A DNA stretch of 64,000 nt from Sulfitobacter sediminilitoris (GCF_010667575.1 NZ_JAABNT010000010.1:62001-126000); one strand, 5' to 3'. Shown: positions 43,729-52,969, numbered from the stretch's first letter. The notes: generated from the letters alone by a model not told the origin. Translations and numbers: made by a program.

Positions 43729-44388
43729 CTATTTCAGTCTGATCCCGTTCAGGTCCTGATCGCCGGGCAGTTGAGACCGCTCAAGAATGATCTTGGAAAT
43801 CGCCCGCGCCCGAACATCCGACACCTTTGCAAGAATGGGCGCCGCCGCGCGTGGATTCATCTCGCCCAGGATCATGATCGTTGTCTCGATGTCCAGATCA
43901 TCGATGATCCTCGCCGCATCTGCGGGTTTCATGTTCTTGTAGAATTCGATCAGGCGGTTCAAATCCTCGGTCTGCGATGCCTCAACCCGGGCCAACAATT
44001 CCTCGATTGATGTCTGAAGTTCTGTCAGTGACGCTTTTTCGATCTCCAGGCGCTCCATCGCCAGCGCCAGCTCTGACTTTCGCTGTTCAATCTCCTGTTT
44101 TTGAAGCTCGACAAGCTCCCGCTCGCGATTCAAAGACCTCAAAACCTCTTCGGGCGCGTCATAATTGTCGGTCTTCTCCGGCAGGTCTTCGACCAAAGGT
44201 GGAATGTCGTCAGCTGGCTCCGGGGAGGCCTTGTCTCCGCTGCCGGCAGCAGCCAGAACAACAATCTGGTCATTAACAGGACCGGTGCCCTGAAACATCG
44301 GCAGTTCCGGAAACGACATCGCCGCCTTGGCAAACAAGGTCAGCCCCAAACCGCCAACAATCAACTTCCCACTTAGCATGTTACGCAC
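43729..44388 (-). CDS. motE: MotE-family protein
   Basis: 219 residues. An N-terminal signal or anchor segment is followed by a coiled coil (about 80-150, LVELQKQEIEQRKSELALAMERLEIEK) and an MgtE-N-like domain, YKNMKPADAARIIDDLDIETTIMILGEMNPRAAAPILAKV. In rhizobia MotE is a periplasmic chaperone for MotC, which stabilises the MotA/MotB stator. No motC gene is present in the window. The start may be GTG 44388 (AGGG upstream) or ATG 44379. It is last in fliL-fliM-membrane protein-motE. Confidence 0.8.
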   Translation of the reverse strand: MRNMLSGKLIVGGLGLTLFAKAAMSFPELPMFQGTGPVNDQIVVLAAAGSGDKASPEPADDIPPLVEDLPEKTDNYDAPEEVLRSLNRERELVELQKQEIEQRKSELALAMERLEIEKASLTELQTSIEELLARVEASQTEDLNRLIEFYKNMKPADAARIIDDLDIETTIMILGEMNPRAAAPILAKVSDVRARAISKIILERSQLPGDQDLNGIRLK

Positions 44389-44391
44389 GGA

Positions 44392-44757
44392 TCAGACCCT
44401 CGCCGTATCGGCTGAATCAAAGAATGCGCGGACCAATTCCTTCTTGTCACGCACCCTGCGAAGACCGGGGATTTCGGGCGCCGGTGGCGCCGCCCGACGC
44501 GACGAAAACGCCGCTTCTTCGGGCGCGGACGCCGGGGCCGCCTGTGGTTGTGGTGCCTCTTCGGCAACTTCGATGTTCCTGCGCATCTCCGCCACAGAGG
44601 TTTGCGACTTATCAACAGCAGAAGAAAACTCATCGACCAGCGGCTCAAGCTCCCGAAGCGTTGCCATCAGCAACCGAACCTTGCGAGAGACCAGATAGCC
44701 GTAGGTGATGCTGCCGATCAAAAGCACAATGATTACACCGTCAATTATCGCTGCCAT
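44392..44757 (-). CDS. Small membrane protein between fliM and motE (DUF6468-like)
   Basis: 121 residues with one N-terminal membrane helix (MAAIIDGVIIVLLIGSITYGYLVS), then a coiled-coil-prone part (LRELEPLVDEFSSAVDKSQTSVAEMRRNI), and a Pro/Ala-rich tail. It occupies the position where other alphaproteobacteria carry a DUF6468-type flagellar protein; that name is from memory of gene order and should be taken as tentative. The ATG at 44757 overlaps the fliM end by 17 bases, so translation is coupled. Confidence 0.65.
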   Translation of the reverse strand: MAAIIDGVIIVLLIGSITYGYLVSRKVRLLMATLRELEPLVDEFSSAVDKSQTSVAEMRRNIEVAEEAPQPQAAPASAPEEAAFSSRRAAPPAPEIPGLRRVRDKKELVRAFFDSADTARV

Positions 44758-45694
44758 CTTCTTCCAGCTCCTCTTTCTTTGAAATCTTCTCGGTAATCTG
44801 AACGGCGACAAAGCCGTTATTTCGTTTGCCCAGTGACACTTTGAACATCGGCTCATCCGCGCCGACAAGCGTCGCCTGCTCTCCCTCCTCGATACCAAAA
44901 TCAATGGTATCGCCGGGTTGCCATGACATGATCTTTTGAATGGGGATCGCCTCTTCGGCCAAAACAACCTCAAGATCCATGTGCGCGCGTTCGATCTGGC
45001 CACTGATCAAATCGTGCCATGTCCGCTGGTCTTCACCCCGGTTGCCAAAATAGATCTTGCTCAGGGCGGGCCGGATCGGTTCCAGCGCGTCATAAGGGAT
45101 CACAACCTCCAGAATGCCAACATGCCCCGCCATCGCGACCGAGAATTTCATCCGGGCGCACAAGCTGGCATTCTTGACGATGCCGGCACTATCGGGATCG
45201 GTTTCCACCCGGTCCAACAACAATTCAGCTGAGCCAACAACAGACAGCGCCCGCTGTAACTCCGCAAGGATCGCAGCCGCGACCCGTTCGCCAAAGCCAA
45301 GCTCGATCGCTGTGAATTCGCCAGTTTCATCTTCTTTGAGCTGCTTTGCGCTGCCCCCCAGCATCAGTTCCGTTGCCGTCAGCAAAAGCGTCCGGTCGAT
45401 GACTAACAGAATCTCGCCTTCGAACGGCACGCCCGTACTGACAGCCAGCAAGACAGGTGACGGAAGGGTTTCGATGATCTGGCCCATCGGCACATAGTCC
45501 AGTGACATCAGCGACGACTCGCAGATGGCGCGGGTCAGATCAGGAAGCGAGACAGACAGATTTTCAACCAGCCGCTCACCGATGATGTCAAGCATCGGAA
45601 GCCGGTCAAAGGTGAAGTCTGACAGCCGGATGATCTCATCGATCAGGCTGGCGCCCTCTGACTCAATCTCACTTTCTGACAGCACCTCACTCAC
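44741..45694 (-). CDS. fliM: Flagellar motor switch protein FliM
   Basis: 317 residues. The N-terminus LSESEIESEGASLIDEI is a diverged form of the CheY-binding LSQxEID element. The middle CheC-like domain and the C-terminal SPOA domain (AIPIQKIMSWQPGDTIDFG, PMFKVSLGKRNNGFVAVQI) make up the C ring with FliG and FliN. It follows fliL by 11 bases. Confidence 0.92.
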   Translation of the reverse strand: MSEVLSESEIESEGASLIDEIIRLSDFTFDRLPMLDIIGERLVENLSVSLPDLTRAICESSLMSLDYVPMGQIIETLPSPVLLAVSTGVPFEGEILLVIDRTLLLTATELMLGGSAKQLKEDETGEFTAIELGFGERVAAAILAELQRALSVVGSAELLLDRVETDPDSAGIVKNASLCARMKFSVAMAGHVGILEVVIPYDALEPIRPALSKIYFGNRGEDQRTWHDLISGQIERAHMDLEVVLAEEAIPIQKIMSWQPGDTIDFGIEEGEQATLVGADEPMFKVSLGKRNNGFVAVQITEKISKKEELEEDGSDN

Positions 45695-45705
45695 CGGTAC
45701 ATCTC

Positions 45706-46437
45706 CTACTGCACGATCAAGTCGTTGATCAGGATTTCCTGCGGCAGATCACTGCCCACTGCCGCCCGCGCGCGTTTCAAAAGCTCTCCCTTGATGTAGA
45801 GAATCCCCGCCATGCCACGCACATCGGCTTCGGACAGACCCCGCAGGTATCCGTTGAACAGGTCCCGCATGAACGGTTCACGTTCCTCCATCAGCGCACC
45901 CGATCCCTCGTCGGGCCGATAGGCCACCACCAGGTTGATCTTCAGAAACGCCGTTTTCTCGAACCCCTGCGCATCAAAGCTCTGGATGTTCGTCGTCATG
46001 TCCCCGAAGTTAAGCAAACCGGTGTCAAGCACGTCACCTTTGTCGCCACCGTACTCATCCTCTTTTGCCTGCAGGGCATATGCCTTCTCGGCATCATGGC
46101 CAGCCTTGGCCAGAGGGTCCGTGATATCGGTCCGCAACGTGGTCTTTTTCTCTCCACCATGACCATCATCCTTGGCCTCTGCGTGATCGTCATCCTTGGC
46201 CTCTGCGTGATCGTCGCCCTGACCATCGCCGTGGTCTTCCTCTTCGCTCTTGTAATCAGGCGCATAGGCTTCGGCATCCTGCATGTAGGCCATGCGCGCC
46301 AGAAAGAATCCGCCGCCAAGCGACAACAGGCACATCAACGCCGCAGCCAAAAGAAGCTTGCGTGACCCGCGCGGCTTTGCACCGGCGTCCTCGTCAGTTG
46401 CTGCCTCTTTTGCCTTCGCCTTCGGTTTCTTGGCCAT
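45706..46437 (-). CDS. fliL: Flagellar basal body-associated protein FliL with acidic His-rich linker
   Basis: 243 residues, longer than the usual 150-180. A Lys/Ala-rich cytoplasmic start, a membrane helix (about 28-50), then a linker at 64-98 rich in Asp, Glu and His with a repeated DDHAEAKD unit, and the FliL domain (about 120-243: TGLLNFGDMTTNIQSFDAQGFEKTAFLKINLVVAY). FliL encircles and stabilises the stator. The linker could bind metal ions or water-swell in the periplasm. First gene of the fliL operon, divergent from fliF across one CtrA-type box. Confidence 0.9.
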   Translation of the reverse strand: MAKKPKAKAKEAATDEDAGAKPRGSRKLLLAAALMCLLSLGGGFFLARMAYMQDAEAYAPDYKSEEEDHGDGQGDDHAEAKDDDHAEAKDDGHGGEKKTTLRTDITDPLAKAGHDAEKAYALQAKEDEYGGDKGDVLDTGLLNFGDMTTNIQSFDAQGFEKTAFLKINLVVAYRPDEGSGALMEEREPFMRDLFNGYLRGLSEADVRGMAGILYIKGELLKRARAAVGSDLPQEILINDLIVQ

Positions 46438-46519
46438 GGCTGTCTCGATATCTCCTACGCAAGAATAATCATCGCGTTCTTCATTGATTACAAGTTTATA
46501 TTTCTATCTATACTTGCTC

Positions 46520-46534
46520 TTAACCTTCCTTTAA
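46520..46534. promoter_or_regulatory. CtrA-type box between fliL and fliF
   Basis: TTAACCTTCCTTTAA is an exact TTAA-N7-TTAA, 37 bases before the fliF start and 82 before fliL. The central CCTTCC is the same as in the flgB and flgE sites. It could serve both directions. Confidence 0.78.
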
Positions 46535-46571
46535 TGATGTATAGTACAAAAGACAATCCACGGAGTGCTCT

Positions 46572-48275
46572 GTGCAAGGATTATTTGAAAATCTAAGTGC
46601 CTTGGGACGGCAAAGGCTGATGGTCCTTGGCGGGACCGCCATTGCCGTGATCGCCGTCATGCTTTTAGGTCTGGGGACTTTGTCCCGGCCAGACTACGCA
46701 CCGATCTATTCCAACCTGTCGGTGACATCCGCCAGTTCGATTGAGGCAACGCTGGCGAACGCCGGCTTTAACGTCACGGTCTCCGAAGACGGATCTTCGG
46801 TCTCGGTCCCCCGCGCGGATGCGGCCCGTGCGCGAATGGTCTTGGCGGAAAGCGGTGTATCAATCGACGGCGATCCAGGCTGGGAGCTTTTCGACGAGAA
46901 AAGCGGCCTTGCGATGAATTCCTTCCTGCAAAAGATCAATCGCACCCGCGCCATGGAAGGAGAGCTTGCCCGCTCCATCCAGACACTCGACGGCATCTCA
47001 ACCGCGCGCGTGCACCTTGTCCTGCCAGACCGGGAACCTTTCTCGCGCGAGGCCCCTGCCCCACGCGCCTCCATCATCATCCGCCCCGAACCGGGTCGCG
47101 CAGTCAACCGCAAGCAGGCCATTGCCGTGCGGAACCTTGTCGCCTCGGCGGTGGCAGAGCTTGATTTGTCACGCGTGACCGTTCTTTCCGCGAACGGTGA
47201 GACCATTCTGGCCGAAGGGGCCGATGGCGAAGGCCAGGGCACCATGCAAACGGCCAAGTCCAATATCGAGGACCGGCTATCGCGGGAAATCGAGAGCATC
47301 CTGACGGCGCGTGTGGGCGCCGGGAACGCCCGCGTCCGGGTCAACGTTGAACTCAGCACCCAGCGCGAAGTGATCATCGAACAAAGCTTTGACCCCGATC
47401 AGCAGGTGGTGCGCTCTACTGAAACCAAGTCCGAAAACCAAAGCGGCAACGAAGGTGGTGGCAATGTCGGGGTCGAGAACAACATTCCCGCTGCCCTTAC
47501 CGATGGTGAAGCCGGTGCGACGAACACCCGTTCGGAAACGGACGAAGTCGTCCAGTACGAAATCGGCAATACCCGCCGTGAAATCGTGCGCGAGGCAGGC
47601 GAGGTCCGCAGGCTGACCGTCGCCGTGCTGATCAACGGGATCTACAACGTCGACGGCTCTGACGTCGCCTATGCCGAACGCACACCAGACGAGCTTGCAA
47701 GGCTCGAAGAACTGGTAAAATCCGCCGTCGGATTTGAAGAGGCACGCGGCGACAGCGTTTCAGTCGATAGCATGCGCTTCATGGATTACTCCATGGATCT
47801 GGGGGATCCGCTCAGAATGTCGATGATGGATCGGCTCAGCGAAAGCATCGTCCCGATCCTGCGCGGCGTGCTTGCCCTGCTGATCGTTGGTCTGGCGCTG
47901 ATCCTTGGTGTCCGGCCTGTCCTGAACCGCCTTGCCGAACCTGAACAACTGCCCCCGCCAGAGGACAGCAATGCTCCTGACCTGGCCGCCGCCGCTCAGG
48001 ACAACCCTGACCGCGCAGAAGGTCAGGATGGCCCCAGAATGCTGCCCAACGCGCAGACTCTCAGTGGGGTCGATGGTCAGGACCCGCTACCCAGCAAAGT
48101 CGGGATCATTGAGTCCGATTATGGTGATGACGTGCCCGAATATGTCACCAAGCAAGGCATTCGCGGCAATCTGCACAAAAAGAAAATCGACAGGATCCAG
48201 CGCCTTGCCGATGAAAAACCGGACGAGGTGCTGCGTGTCCTCAGATCCTGGCTCAAGACCGAGGCTGAGGCATGA
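46572..48275 (+). CDS. fliF: Flagellar MS-ring protein FliF
   Basis: 567 residues, normal size, with two membrane helices (about 17-38 and 430-455). YSNLSVTSASSIEATLANAGF, LARSIQTLDGISTARVHLVLPDREPFSR and SVDSMRFMDY are recognisable, and the C-terminal RKKIDRIQRLADEKPDEVLRVLRSWL-like tail binds FliG. It is the first structure assembled. The start codon is GTG (46572) with GGAG upstream, as no ATG fits. Operon fliF-fliH-fliN-fliP. Confidence 0.95.
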   Translation: MQGLFENLSALGRQRLMVLGGTAIAVIAVMLLGLGTLSRPDYAPIYSNLSVTSASSIEATLANAGFNVTVSEDGSSVSVPRADAARARMVLAESGVSIDGDPGWELFDEKSGLAMNSFLQKINRTRAMEGELARSIQTLDGISTARVHLVLPDREPFSREAPAPRASIIIRPEPGRAVNRKQAIAVRNLVASAVAELDLSRVTVLSANGETILAEGADGEGQGTMQTAKSNIEDRLSREIESILTARVGAGNARVRVNVELSTQREVIIEQSFDPDQQVVRSTETKSENQSGNEGGGNVGVENNIPAALTDGEAGATNTRSETDEVVQYEIGNTRREIVREAGEVRRLTVAVLINGIYNVDGSDVAYAERTPDELARLEELVKSAVGFEEARGDSVSVDSMRFMDYSMDLGDPLRMSMMDRLSESIVPILRGVLALLIVGLALILGVRPVLNRLAEPEQLPPPEDSNAPDLAAAAQDNPDRAEGQDGPRMLPNAQTLSGVDGQDPLPSKVGIIESDYGDDVPEYVTKQGIRGNLHKKKIDRIQRLADEKPDEVLRVLRSWLKTEAEA

Positions 48276-48925
48276 TCGACCTCTTTCAGCGCAACTTTGA
48301 CACCGATGCCAAACGGTCTGTCCACGGAGACGCCAGCGCCGCGGCAGAGGCAATTGCCGATCTCAAGGCCCAATTGGAAGCCGCCCGCCAAGAAGGGTTC
48401 GACGCAGGCCGCACCATCGGGAAACAGGACGCCAAAGCAGAGTTCGACGCCGCCGAGACCGAACGCCTGAAACTGGAACGCGAGGCCATTCGTACACAAC
48501 TCGAGGCACTTGCCGCATCTGACACCCAGCTCCGCCTTGATACCGAGCGCGACATCATCGAGCTGTTCTCGGGCATTGCCGAACGTCTGGTGCCCGAACT
48601 TCTGGACACCTACGGCGTCGATCTGGCCATCGCGCGGATCCGTCAAAGCGTCCAGCAATCGCGCACCGATCCGGTTCTGATTGTTCGCGCCTGCCCGGAC
48701 GTGATTGCCGTTCTACAGAACGAGGCGCCCGATTGGCTCAGCAACGCGTCGCGCAACACACAGATTGATTTACAGGCCGATCCGTCCATGAACCGCGGGG
48801 CCGCGCAGGTGCGCTGGAAGGGCGGACGGTTGGACTATGACATCCAGGCTGCAAGCCTTGCCATGCTCAAGGGATTGGCCAAGGCCGCAGAAGACTACGA
48901 AAAAGCCACTCAGAAAGCAGGGTAA
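48272..48925 (+). CDS. fliH: Flagellar assembly protein FliH
   Basis: 217 residues. Long helical N-terminal part (AEAIADLKAQLEAARQEGFDAGRTIGKQDAKAEFDA) with the Gly-spaced helix pattern of FliH, and a C-terminal domain that binds FliI (DLQADPSMNRGAAQVRWKGGRLDYD). It holds the export ATPase in check and links it to FliN. ATG overlaps the fliF stop by four bases. Confidence 0.85.
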   Translation: MIDLFQRNFDTDAKRSVHGDASAAAEAIADLKAQLEAARQEGFDAGRTIGKQDAKAEFDAAETERLKLEREAIRTQLEALAASDTQLRLDTERDIIELFSGIAERLVPELLDTYGVDLAIARIRQSVQQSRTDPVLIVRACPDVIAVLQNEAPDWLSNASRNTQIDLQADPSMNRGAAQVRWKGGRLDYDIQAASLAMLKGLAKAAEDYEKATQKAG

Positions 48926-49297
48926 ATGTTGGAAAACGAACAAGAGACTACCCCCGACGAAAAGCCAGAAAACGCTCAGGGCGACGCCGCTCAATCCAAA
49001 GCGAAGCCAAAGGAAATTGCCAAGGGTGAGGCCAAGGACGGCGGAAAGAGCCTTGATGCGATCTTTGGCGTCAAGCTGGAGGTTCGTGTGGTTCTGGGAC
49101 GCAACCGGATGCCTATTTCGGAACTCCTGAACCTGACCAAAGGCTCTGTGATCGAACTGGACCGCCGGGTGGGCGAACCGGTTGATCTGATGATCAACGA
49201 CCGCATGGTCGCGCGTGGCGATCTGGTGCGGGTACAGGGCGATATGCTGGGCGTTGCTCTGCGTGAAATCGTCAAAGATTTCGTGTCCGAAACCTGA
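48926..49297 (+). CDS. fliN: Flagellar motor switch protein FliN
   Basis: 123 residues. The SPOA domain is in the C-terminal 80 residues: LEVRVVLGRNRMPISELLNLTKGSVIELDRRVGEPVDLMINDRMVARGDLVRV. The first 45 residues are charged and probably flexible. It forms the bottom of the C ring and docks FliH. It starts directly after the fliH stop. Confidence 0.95.
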   Translation: MLENEQETTPDEKPENAQGDAAQSKAKPKEIAKGEAKDGGKSLDAIFGVKLEVRVVLGRNRMPISELLNLTKGSVIELDRRVGEPVDLMINDRMVARGDLVRVQGDMLGVALREIVKDFVSET

Positions 49298-49298
49298 A

Positions 49299-50120
49299 AT
49301 GATCACCCGTCCCCTGCCCTATTTCTGTCGTTCAGCGGCGCTTGTCAGCGTTGCCCTGCTGGTGATCATCGCCGGCAGCGGCGCCGCTTTGGCGCAGGAG
49401 ACAGAGATTGGCGGGTTGATCCGCGATTTGTCCTCGCAACTGGGCGGTGTCACCCCCGGCAGTGATCAGGGGGCCAGCCTATCCGGTCGGTTGATCCAGC
49501 TTTTCGCGGTGCTGACCGCGCTCAGCGTGGCCCCGGGATTGCTGGTCGTGATGACCAGCTTCACCCGCTTTGTCATCGTCTTTTCCATGCTGCGCCTGGC
49601 ACTGGGCCTGAACCAGACACCGCCCAACATCGTGCTGAATGCCATGGCGCTTTTCATGACCTTCTTTGTCATGCAACCCGTGTTCGAAGATGCTTTTGAC
49701 GGCGGTGTGCGGCCGCTGGTCGCCAATGCAATCACCGAAGAACAGGCCATGATGGCCATTGCCGAACCCTTCCGCGAATTCATGATGGTCAATGTGCGCG
49801 ACAAGGACCTTCAGCTGTTTCAGGACATATCCGGCGAAACAGCCACACCCGCGGATGACCCCGATGCCCCACCCAGCTGGCGCACCCTGATCCCGGCCTT
49901 CATGATCTCAGAACTACGGTCGGCCTTTACCATCGGCTTCCTGATTTATCTGCCCTTTGTCGCCATCGACCTGATCGTCGCCTCTGTCCTGATGAGCGCG
50001 GGCATGATGATGTTACCGCCCGTATTGGTGTCCCTCCCCTTCAAGGTGATCTTCTTTGTTCTCATCGACGGGTGGTACATGCTGGCCGGGTCCCTGATCG
50101 GGTCATATCTGGGTGGATAA
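49299..50120 (+). CDS. fliP: Flagellar export gate protein FliP
   Basis: 273 residues. A cleavable signal sequence (ending GAALAQ) and four hydrophobic helices. Signatures FTRFVIVFSMLRLALGLNQTPPNIVLNAMALFMTFFVM and SELRSAFTIGFLIYLPFVAIDLIVASVLMSAGMMMLPPVLVSLPFK are typical. It forms the core of the gate with FliQ and FliR. The ATG at 49299 comes one base after the fliN stop. No fliO lies beside it. Confidence 0.97.
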   Translation: MITRPLPYFCRSAALVSVALLVIIAGSGAALAQETEIGGLIRDLSSQLGGVTPGSDQGASLSGRLIQLFAVLTALSVAPGLLVVMTSFTRFVIVFSMLRLALGLNQTPPNIVLNAMALFMTFFVMQPVFEDAFDGGVRPLVANAITEEQAMMAIAEPFREFMMVNVRDKDLQLFQDISGETATPADDPDAPPSWRTLIPAFMISELRSAFTIGFLIYLPFVAIDLIVASVLMSAGMMMLPPVLVSLPFKVIFFVLIDGWYMLAGSLIGSYLGG

Positions 50121-50161
50121 TACGCCTGATCATGAAGAAAGATATGTTATTCAAGGATAGT

Positions 50162-50176
50162 TTAATTTATCCTTAA
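50162..50176 (+). promoter_or_regulatory. CtrA-type box upstream of fliG
   Basis: TTAATTTATCCTTAA is an exact TTAA-N7-TTAA, 38 bases before the fliG ATG. It overlaps an inverted repeat AAGGATA-N8-TATCCTT (50153-50174). It gives fliG its own promoter inside the fliF block. Confidence 0.7.
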
Positions 50177-50214
50177 GCTAACCCGAAACGCCCAAAGCCC
50201 GGAATCGCCGTCAG

Positions 50215-51246
50215 ATGAACCAGTTCGTCCCCTTCCGCAAACACCGTCGCATGTCAGGCGCGCAGAAATCCGCGATCCTGTTCCTGTGTCTGGGCGAAGA
50301 ACGCGGCGGGGCGCTGATGCAGCAGCTTGATGTGTCAGAGATCCGCAACATCACCACGGCCATCTCAACGATGGGCGAGATTGACGCGAGCATCGTCGAG
50401 GAAATCCTGCTCGAATTCGACGAGAAGATCAGCCACGACGGGGGCGTTGTCGGCTCCATCGAAGCGGCGCGAGGTCTGTTGAAAGAGTTCCTGCCTGAAG
50501 AACGCGTGGCCGAAATCCTTGATGAGATCGGCAGCAACACTGTCGGCAATGTCTGGAAAGACCTTTCGGAACTGGACGCAAAACAGTTGGTCGAGTTCCT
50601 GTCAAAAGAACACAATCAAACCGTTGCTGTCATCCTGACCCGGATCCGGCCCGAAGCAGCGGCCAAGGTGCTGCCCATGCTGGGGGCCGACCGCGCCCCG
50701 GACGTGATCGAGCGGATCATGCAAATGGACAACCTGCCCACCGATACCATTCAGAACATCGAAACCACGCTGCGCGAAAACGTTCTGGCCAAGGCCGGGC
50801 GCAGCGCCGAGGCGCGTATCGAAGGGCAGCTTGTATCGATTTTCAATAAACTCGACGAAGACCTGTTCAGCAAGATCTCGAAAGAGCTGGAACAGCGACA
50901 GCCGGTTCAGTTCAAAGCCATCCAGCAAAAAATGTTCGTCTTTGACGACATGGTGAAATTCAAGGAAAACATGCTGGGCAAGATCATGCGTGAAGTCAGC
51001 GGGAACACCCTGCCGCTTGCCCTGCGCGGCGCAAAGAAAGAAGTCCGGGAATACTTCCTGGCCTCCCTGCCCTCGCGATCCCGCGGAATGTTGCAGGAAG
51101 AGATGGAATCCATGGGGCCTGTCAAGGCCCGCGATGTGAAAGACGCCCAATCACAACTGGTCGAAGCGGCATTGCGATTGATCGCTGATGGAACGGTGGA
51201 ACTGCCGGAAACCGGCGAAGACATGCTCGAAGACATGTCGGACTAA
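50215..51246 (+). CDS. fliG: Flagellar motor switch protein FliG
   Basis: 343 residues. N-terminal GAQKSAILFLCLGEERGGALMQQL, the EHPQ-like element in LSKEHNQTVAVILTRI (armadillo middle domain), and the C-terminal torque helix FVFDDMVKFKENMLGKIMREV with charged residues that face MotA. It is the rotor component in contact with the stator. Convergent with the DUF1217 gene, seven bases between stops. Confidence 0.96.
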   Translation: MNQFVPFRKHRRMSGAQKSAILFLCLGEERGGALMQQLDVSEIRNITTAISTMGEIDASIVEEILLEFDEKISHDGGVVGSIEAARGLLKEFLPEERVAEILDEIGSNTVGNVWKDLSELDAKQLVEFLSKEHNQTVAVILTRIRPEAAAKVLPMLGADRAPDVIERIMQMDNLPTDTIQNIETTLRENVLAKAGRSAEARIEGQLVSIFNKLDEDLFSKISKELEQRQPVQFKAIQQKMFVFDDMVKFKENMLGKIMREVSGNTLPLALRGAKKEVREYFLASLPSRSRGMLQEEMESMGPVKARDVKDAQSQLVEAALRLIADGTVELPETGEDMLEDMSD

Positions 51247-51253
51247 AAGCATC

Positions 51254-52078
51254 TTAGCGGTAAAGCTGCGAAGCCGAGAAATTGATCGTGGCCACATCCA
51301 GTGTGATGGGCACGAACTGCGCGCCAAAACTGGCAGACTGCAAGATGCTTACAGCGATATTATTCGAAGCAAACCCTTGCGGATTAATCACATCAGAAAT
51401 CGCCGTATAGCGGGTGATCAACCGCTCACGCTCTGCCGGGTCGGCCAGATCGGCCAGATCAAATTTTTCTTCAAACAGCTTTTTCTGCACATCAAGGTCC
51501 AGACCTGAAATCTCCTTGGGCAAATTCAGCGCCACCTGAAAGAAATTGGTCAGTTTCTTGTCCTTCAACACATCGAACCAACTGTCGATGGTTTCCGCTT
51601 TCTCGCGAAATTCCAGTACTGTGCCCACTGTGCTGTTCTGTTCATCGTTTTGATTGATGAACTGCCGGTCATAGAACCGGTCCACAACAGCATTCTGAAA
51701 CGTCAGACCGTTGAAATTCGGAACCTGCGCGCCCTCTTCGGTCGTAAATCCCAAGGAAAGGTGCAGTTCCCGAAACCGTTGATCCGTCAGACGGTTCAAC
51801 AGGGACGTTTCCTCGACCGGGTCACTTTCCAACACCTTGCGCATCAGGCCCTTACCGAAGATCTGGTCTTCCAGGTCAAAGGCGCGCATCACAAAGCTAT
51901 AGACTTCGAAATCCTCGATCAGCTCTTTTGGGGTCGTGATCTGGCCAATGCGTTCGCGAAATGCTTGTTCCGCACGCTGATTGGTCGGCTCATCGCGCAT
52001 CAATGCAATCTGCCGATCGCGCGTCGCATCTATCAATCGCAATGCAGTCGGACTGCCAAGACCATTGATGCTGATCAT
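51254..52078 (-). CDS. DUF1217 family flagellar protein
   Basis: 274 residues, with an N-terminal LGSPTALRLIDATRDRQIALMRDEPTNQRAEQAFRERIG and a helical body containing two copies of a pattern like FDLEDQIFGKGLMRKVLESDP and GISLNLPKEISGLDLDVQKKLFEEKFD. This agrees with DUF1217, a family limited to alphaproteobacterial flagellar loci with no assigned mechanism. It is last in the flaF-flbT-DUF1217 operon. Confidence 0.82.
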   Translation of the reverse strand: MISINGLGSPTALRLIDATRDRQIALMRDEPTNQRAEQAFRERIGQITTPKELIEDFEVYSFVMRAFDLEDQIFGKGLMRKVLESDPVEETSLLNRLTDQRFRELHLSLGFTTEEGAQVPNFNGLTFQNAVVDRFYDRQFINQNDEQNSTVGTVLEFREKAETIDSWFDVLKDKKLTNFFQVALNLPKEISGLDLDVQKKLFEEKFDLADLADPAERERLITRYTAISDVINPQGFASNNIAVSILQSASFGAQFVPITLDVATINFSASQLYR

Positions 52079-52087
52079 CGTCCCAAC

Positions 52088-52507
52088 CTACTCTGCCGCC
52101 GTCTTGGCGTATTTGTCTTCCAGCATCTCAAACAGCCGGGCCTCGTATTCGATCAGCGGACGCAGCGCGCGCATCGCCTTATAGAAATCTGCCGTGGACA
52201 CATGATGGGCAGCATCGAAAATGTGCTGCGCAACCTCATCATGGAAAACAGGAACCATCTGTCCCAGCTTCTTTTGAATGATCGGCACCAGCTTTGCGCG
52301 TATCGCAGGGTCAAGCAACGAAGCCTGGATGAAAAAATACACCTCTTTTACAGGTGTGCGCGCCTCATCCTCTTTCAGCAGGTCTGCTTCGCGAACAATA
52401 TCTGCATGGGTCTCAATCACCAGCATCTGGCGCCGGTCAGAATTACGCACAACGCAGCCGTTGATCAGAAGACGCTCATTCGGTTTCAGTGTCAGTTGTA
52501 ATCCCAT
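52088..52507 (-). CDS. flbT: Flagellin mRNA regulator FlbT
   Basis: 139 residues. LQLTLKPNERLLINGCVVRNSDRRQMLVIETHADIVREADLL is the FlbT signature. In Caulobacter FlbT binds the 5' leader of flagellin mRNA and promotes its decay until the hook is complete. GGAG precedes the ATG, six bases after flaF. The two flagellin leader hairpins in this window are candidate targets. Confidence 0.93.
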   Translation of the reverse strand: MGLQLTLKPNERLLINGCVVRNSDRRQMLVIETHADIVREADLLKEDEARTPVKEVYFFIQASLLDPAIRAKLVPIIQKKLGQMVPVFHDEVAQHIFDAAHHVSTADFYKAMRALRPLIEYEARLFEMLEDKYAKTAAE

Positions 52508-52513
52508 ATCCGA

Positions 52514-52915
52514 TCACTCCGGTGCTGCGCTAAGGGCCCGTCCGCCAAGGCCATCAATAATACTTCGGTTGACGTCGATCAGCGGGCGAACCGTCTTGCC
52601 ACCCGCCATGACGCTTTGCGTATGGCTTTCAACCCAGACAGCCAAGGACACGAGCCCGGCACGCAGATTTGGGTTCAGCGCGTTGTCTTTTTCCAGCAGG
52701 TCCATTTTGAACGTGGCCCAGATCATCTGGTTTTTCCAAAGCGTGTGCCGCAAACCGTCAGCCAGCAATTGCAAACGATCAATACGACGCTCTGTCGTAT
52801 CAAAGGCCTCGAATTGCTGCTCTAGTTCTGAAGTCACTTGCGCAAGGATGCGACGCTCAATCTCGCGTGGCGCTTCCGTGTGCGAGATCGTCCGCTTGTA
52901 CGCGGCTACGCTCAT
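52514..52915 (-). CDS. flaF: Flagellar biosynthesis regulator FlaF
   Basis: 133 residues. MSVAAYKRTISHTEAPREIERRILAQVTSELEQ and WATFKMDLLEKDNALNPNLRAGLVSLAVWVESHT are FlaF blocks. FlaF is needed for flagellin synthesis and secretion, acting with FlbT. The ATG at 52915 has AAAGG at eight bases; an earlier GTG (52924) is possible. A CtrA-type box is 54 bases upstream. Confidence 0.92.
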   Translation of the reverse strand: MSVAAYKRTISHTEAPREIERRILAQVTSELEQQFEAFDTTERRIDRLQLLADGLRHTLWKNQMIWATFKMDLLEKDNALNPNLRAGLVSLAVWVESHTQSVMAGGKTVRPLIDVNRSIIDGLGGRALSAAPE

Positions 52916-52969
52916 TCCTGTCACCTTTTGTTTTTTTTCTGCCTCAACGGTAACTGTAGCGATGCGGAG

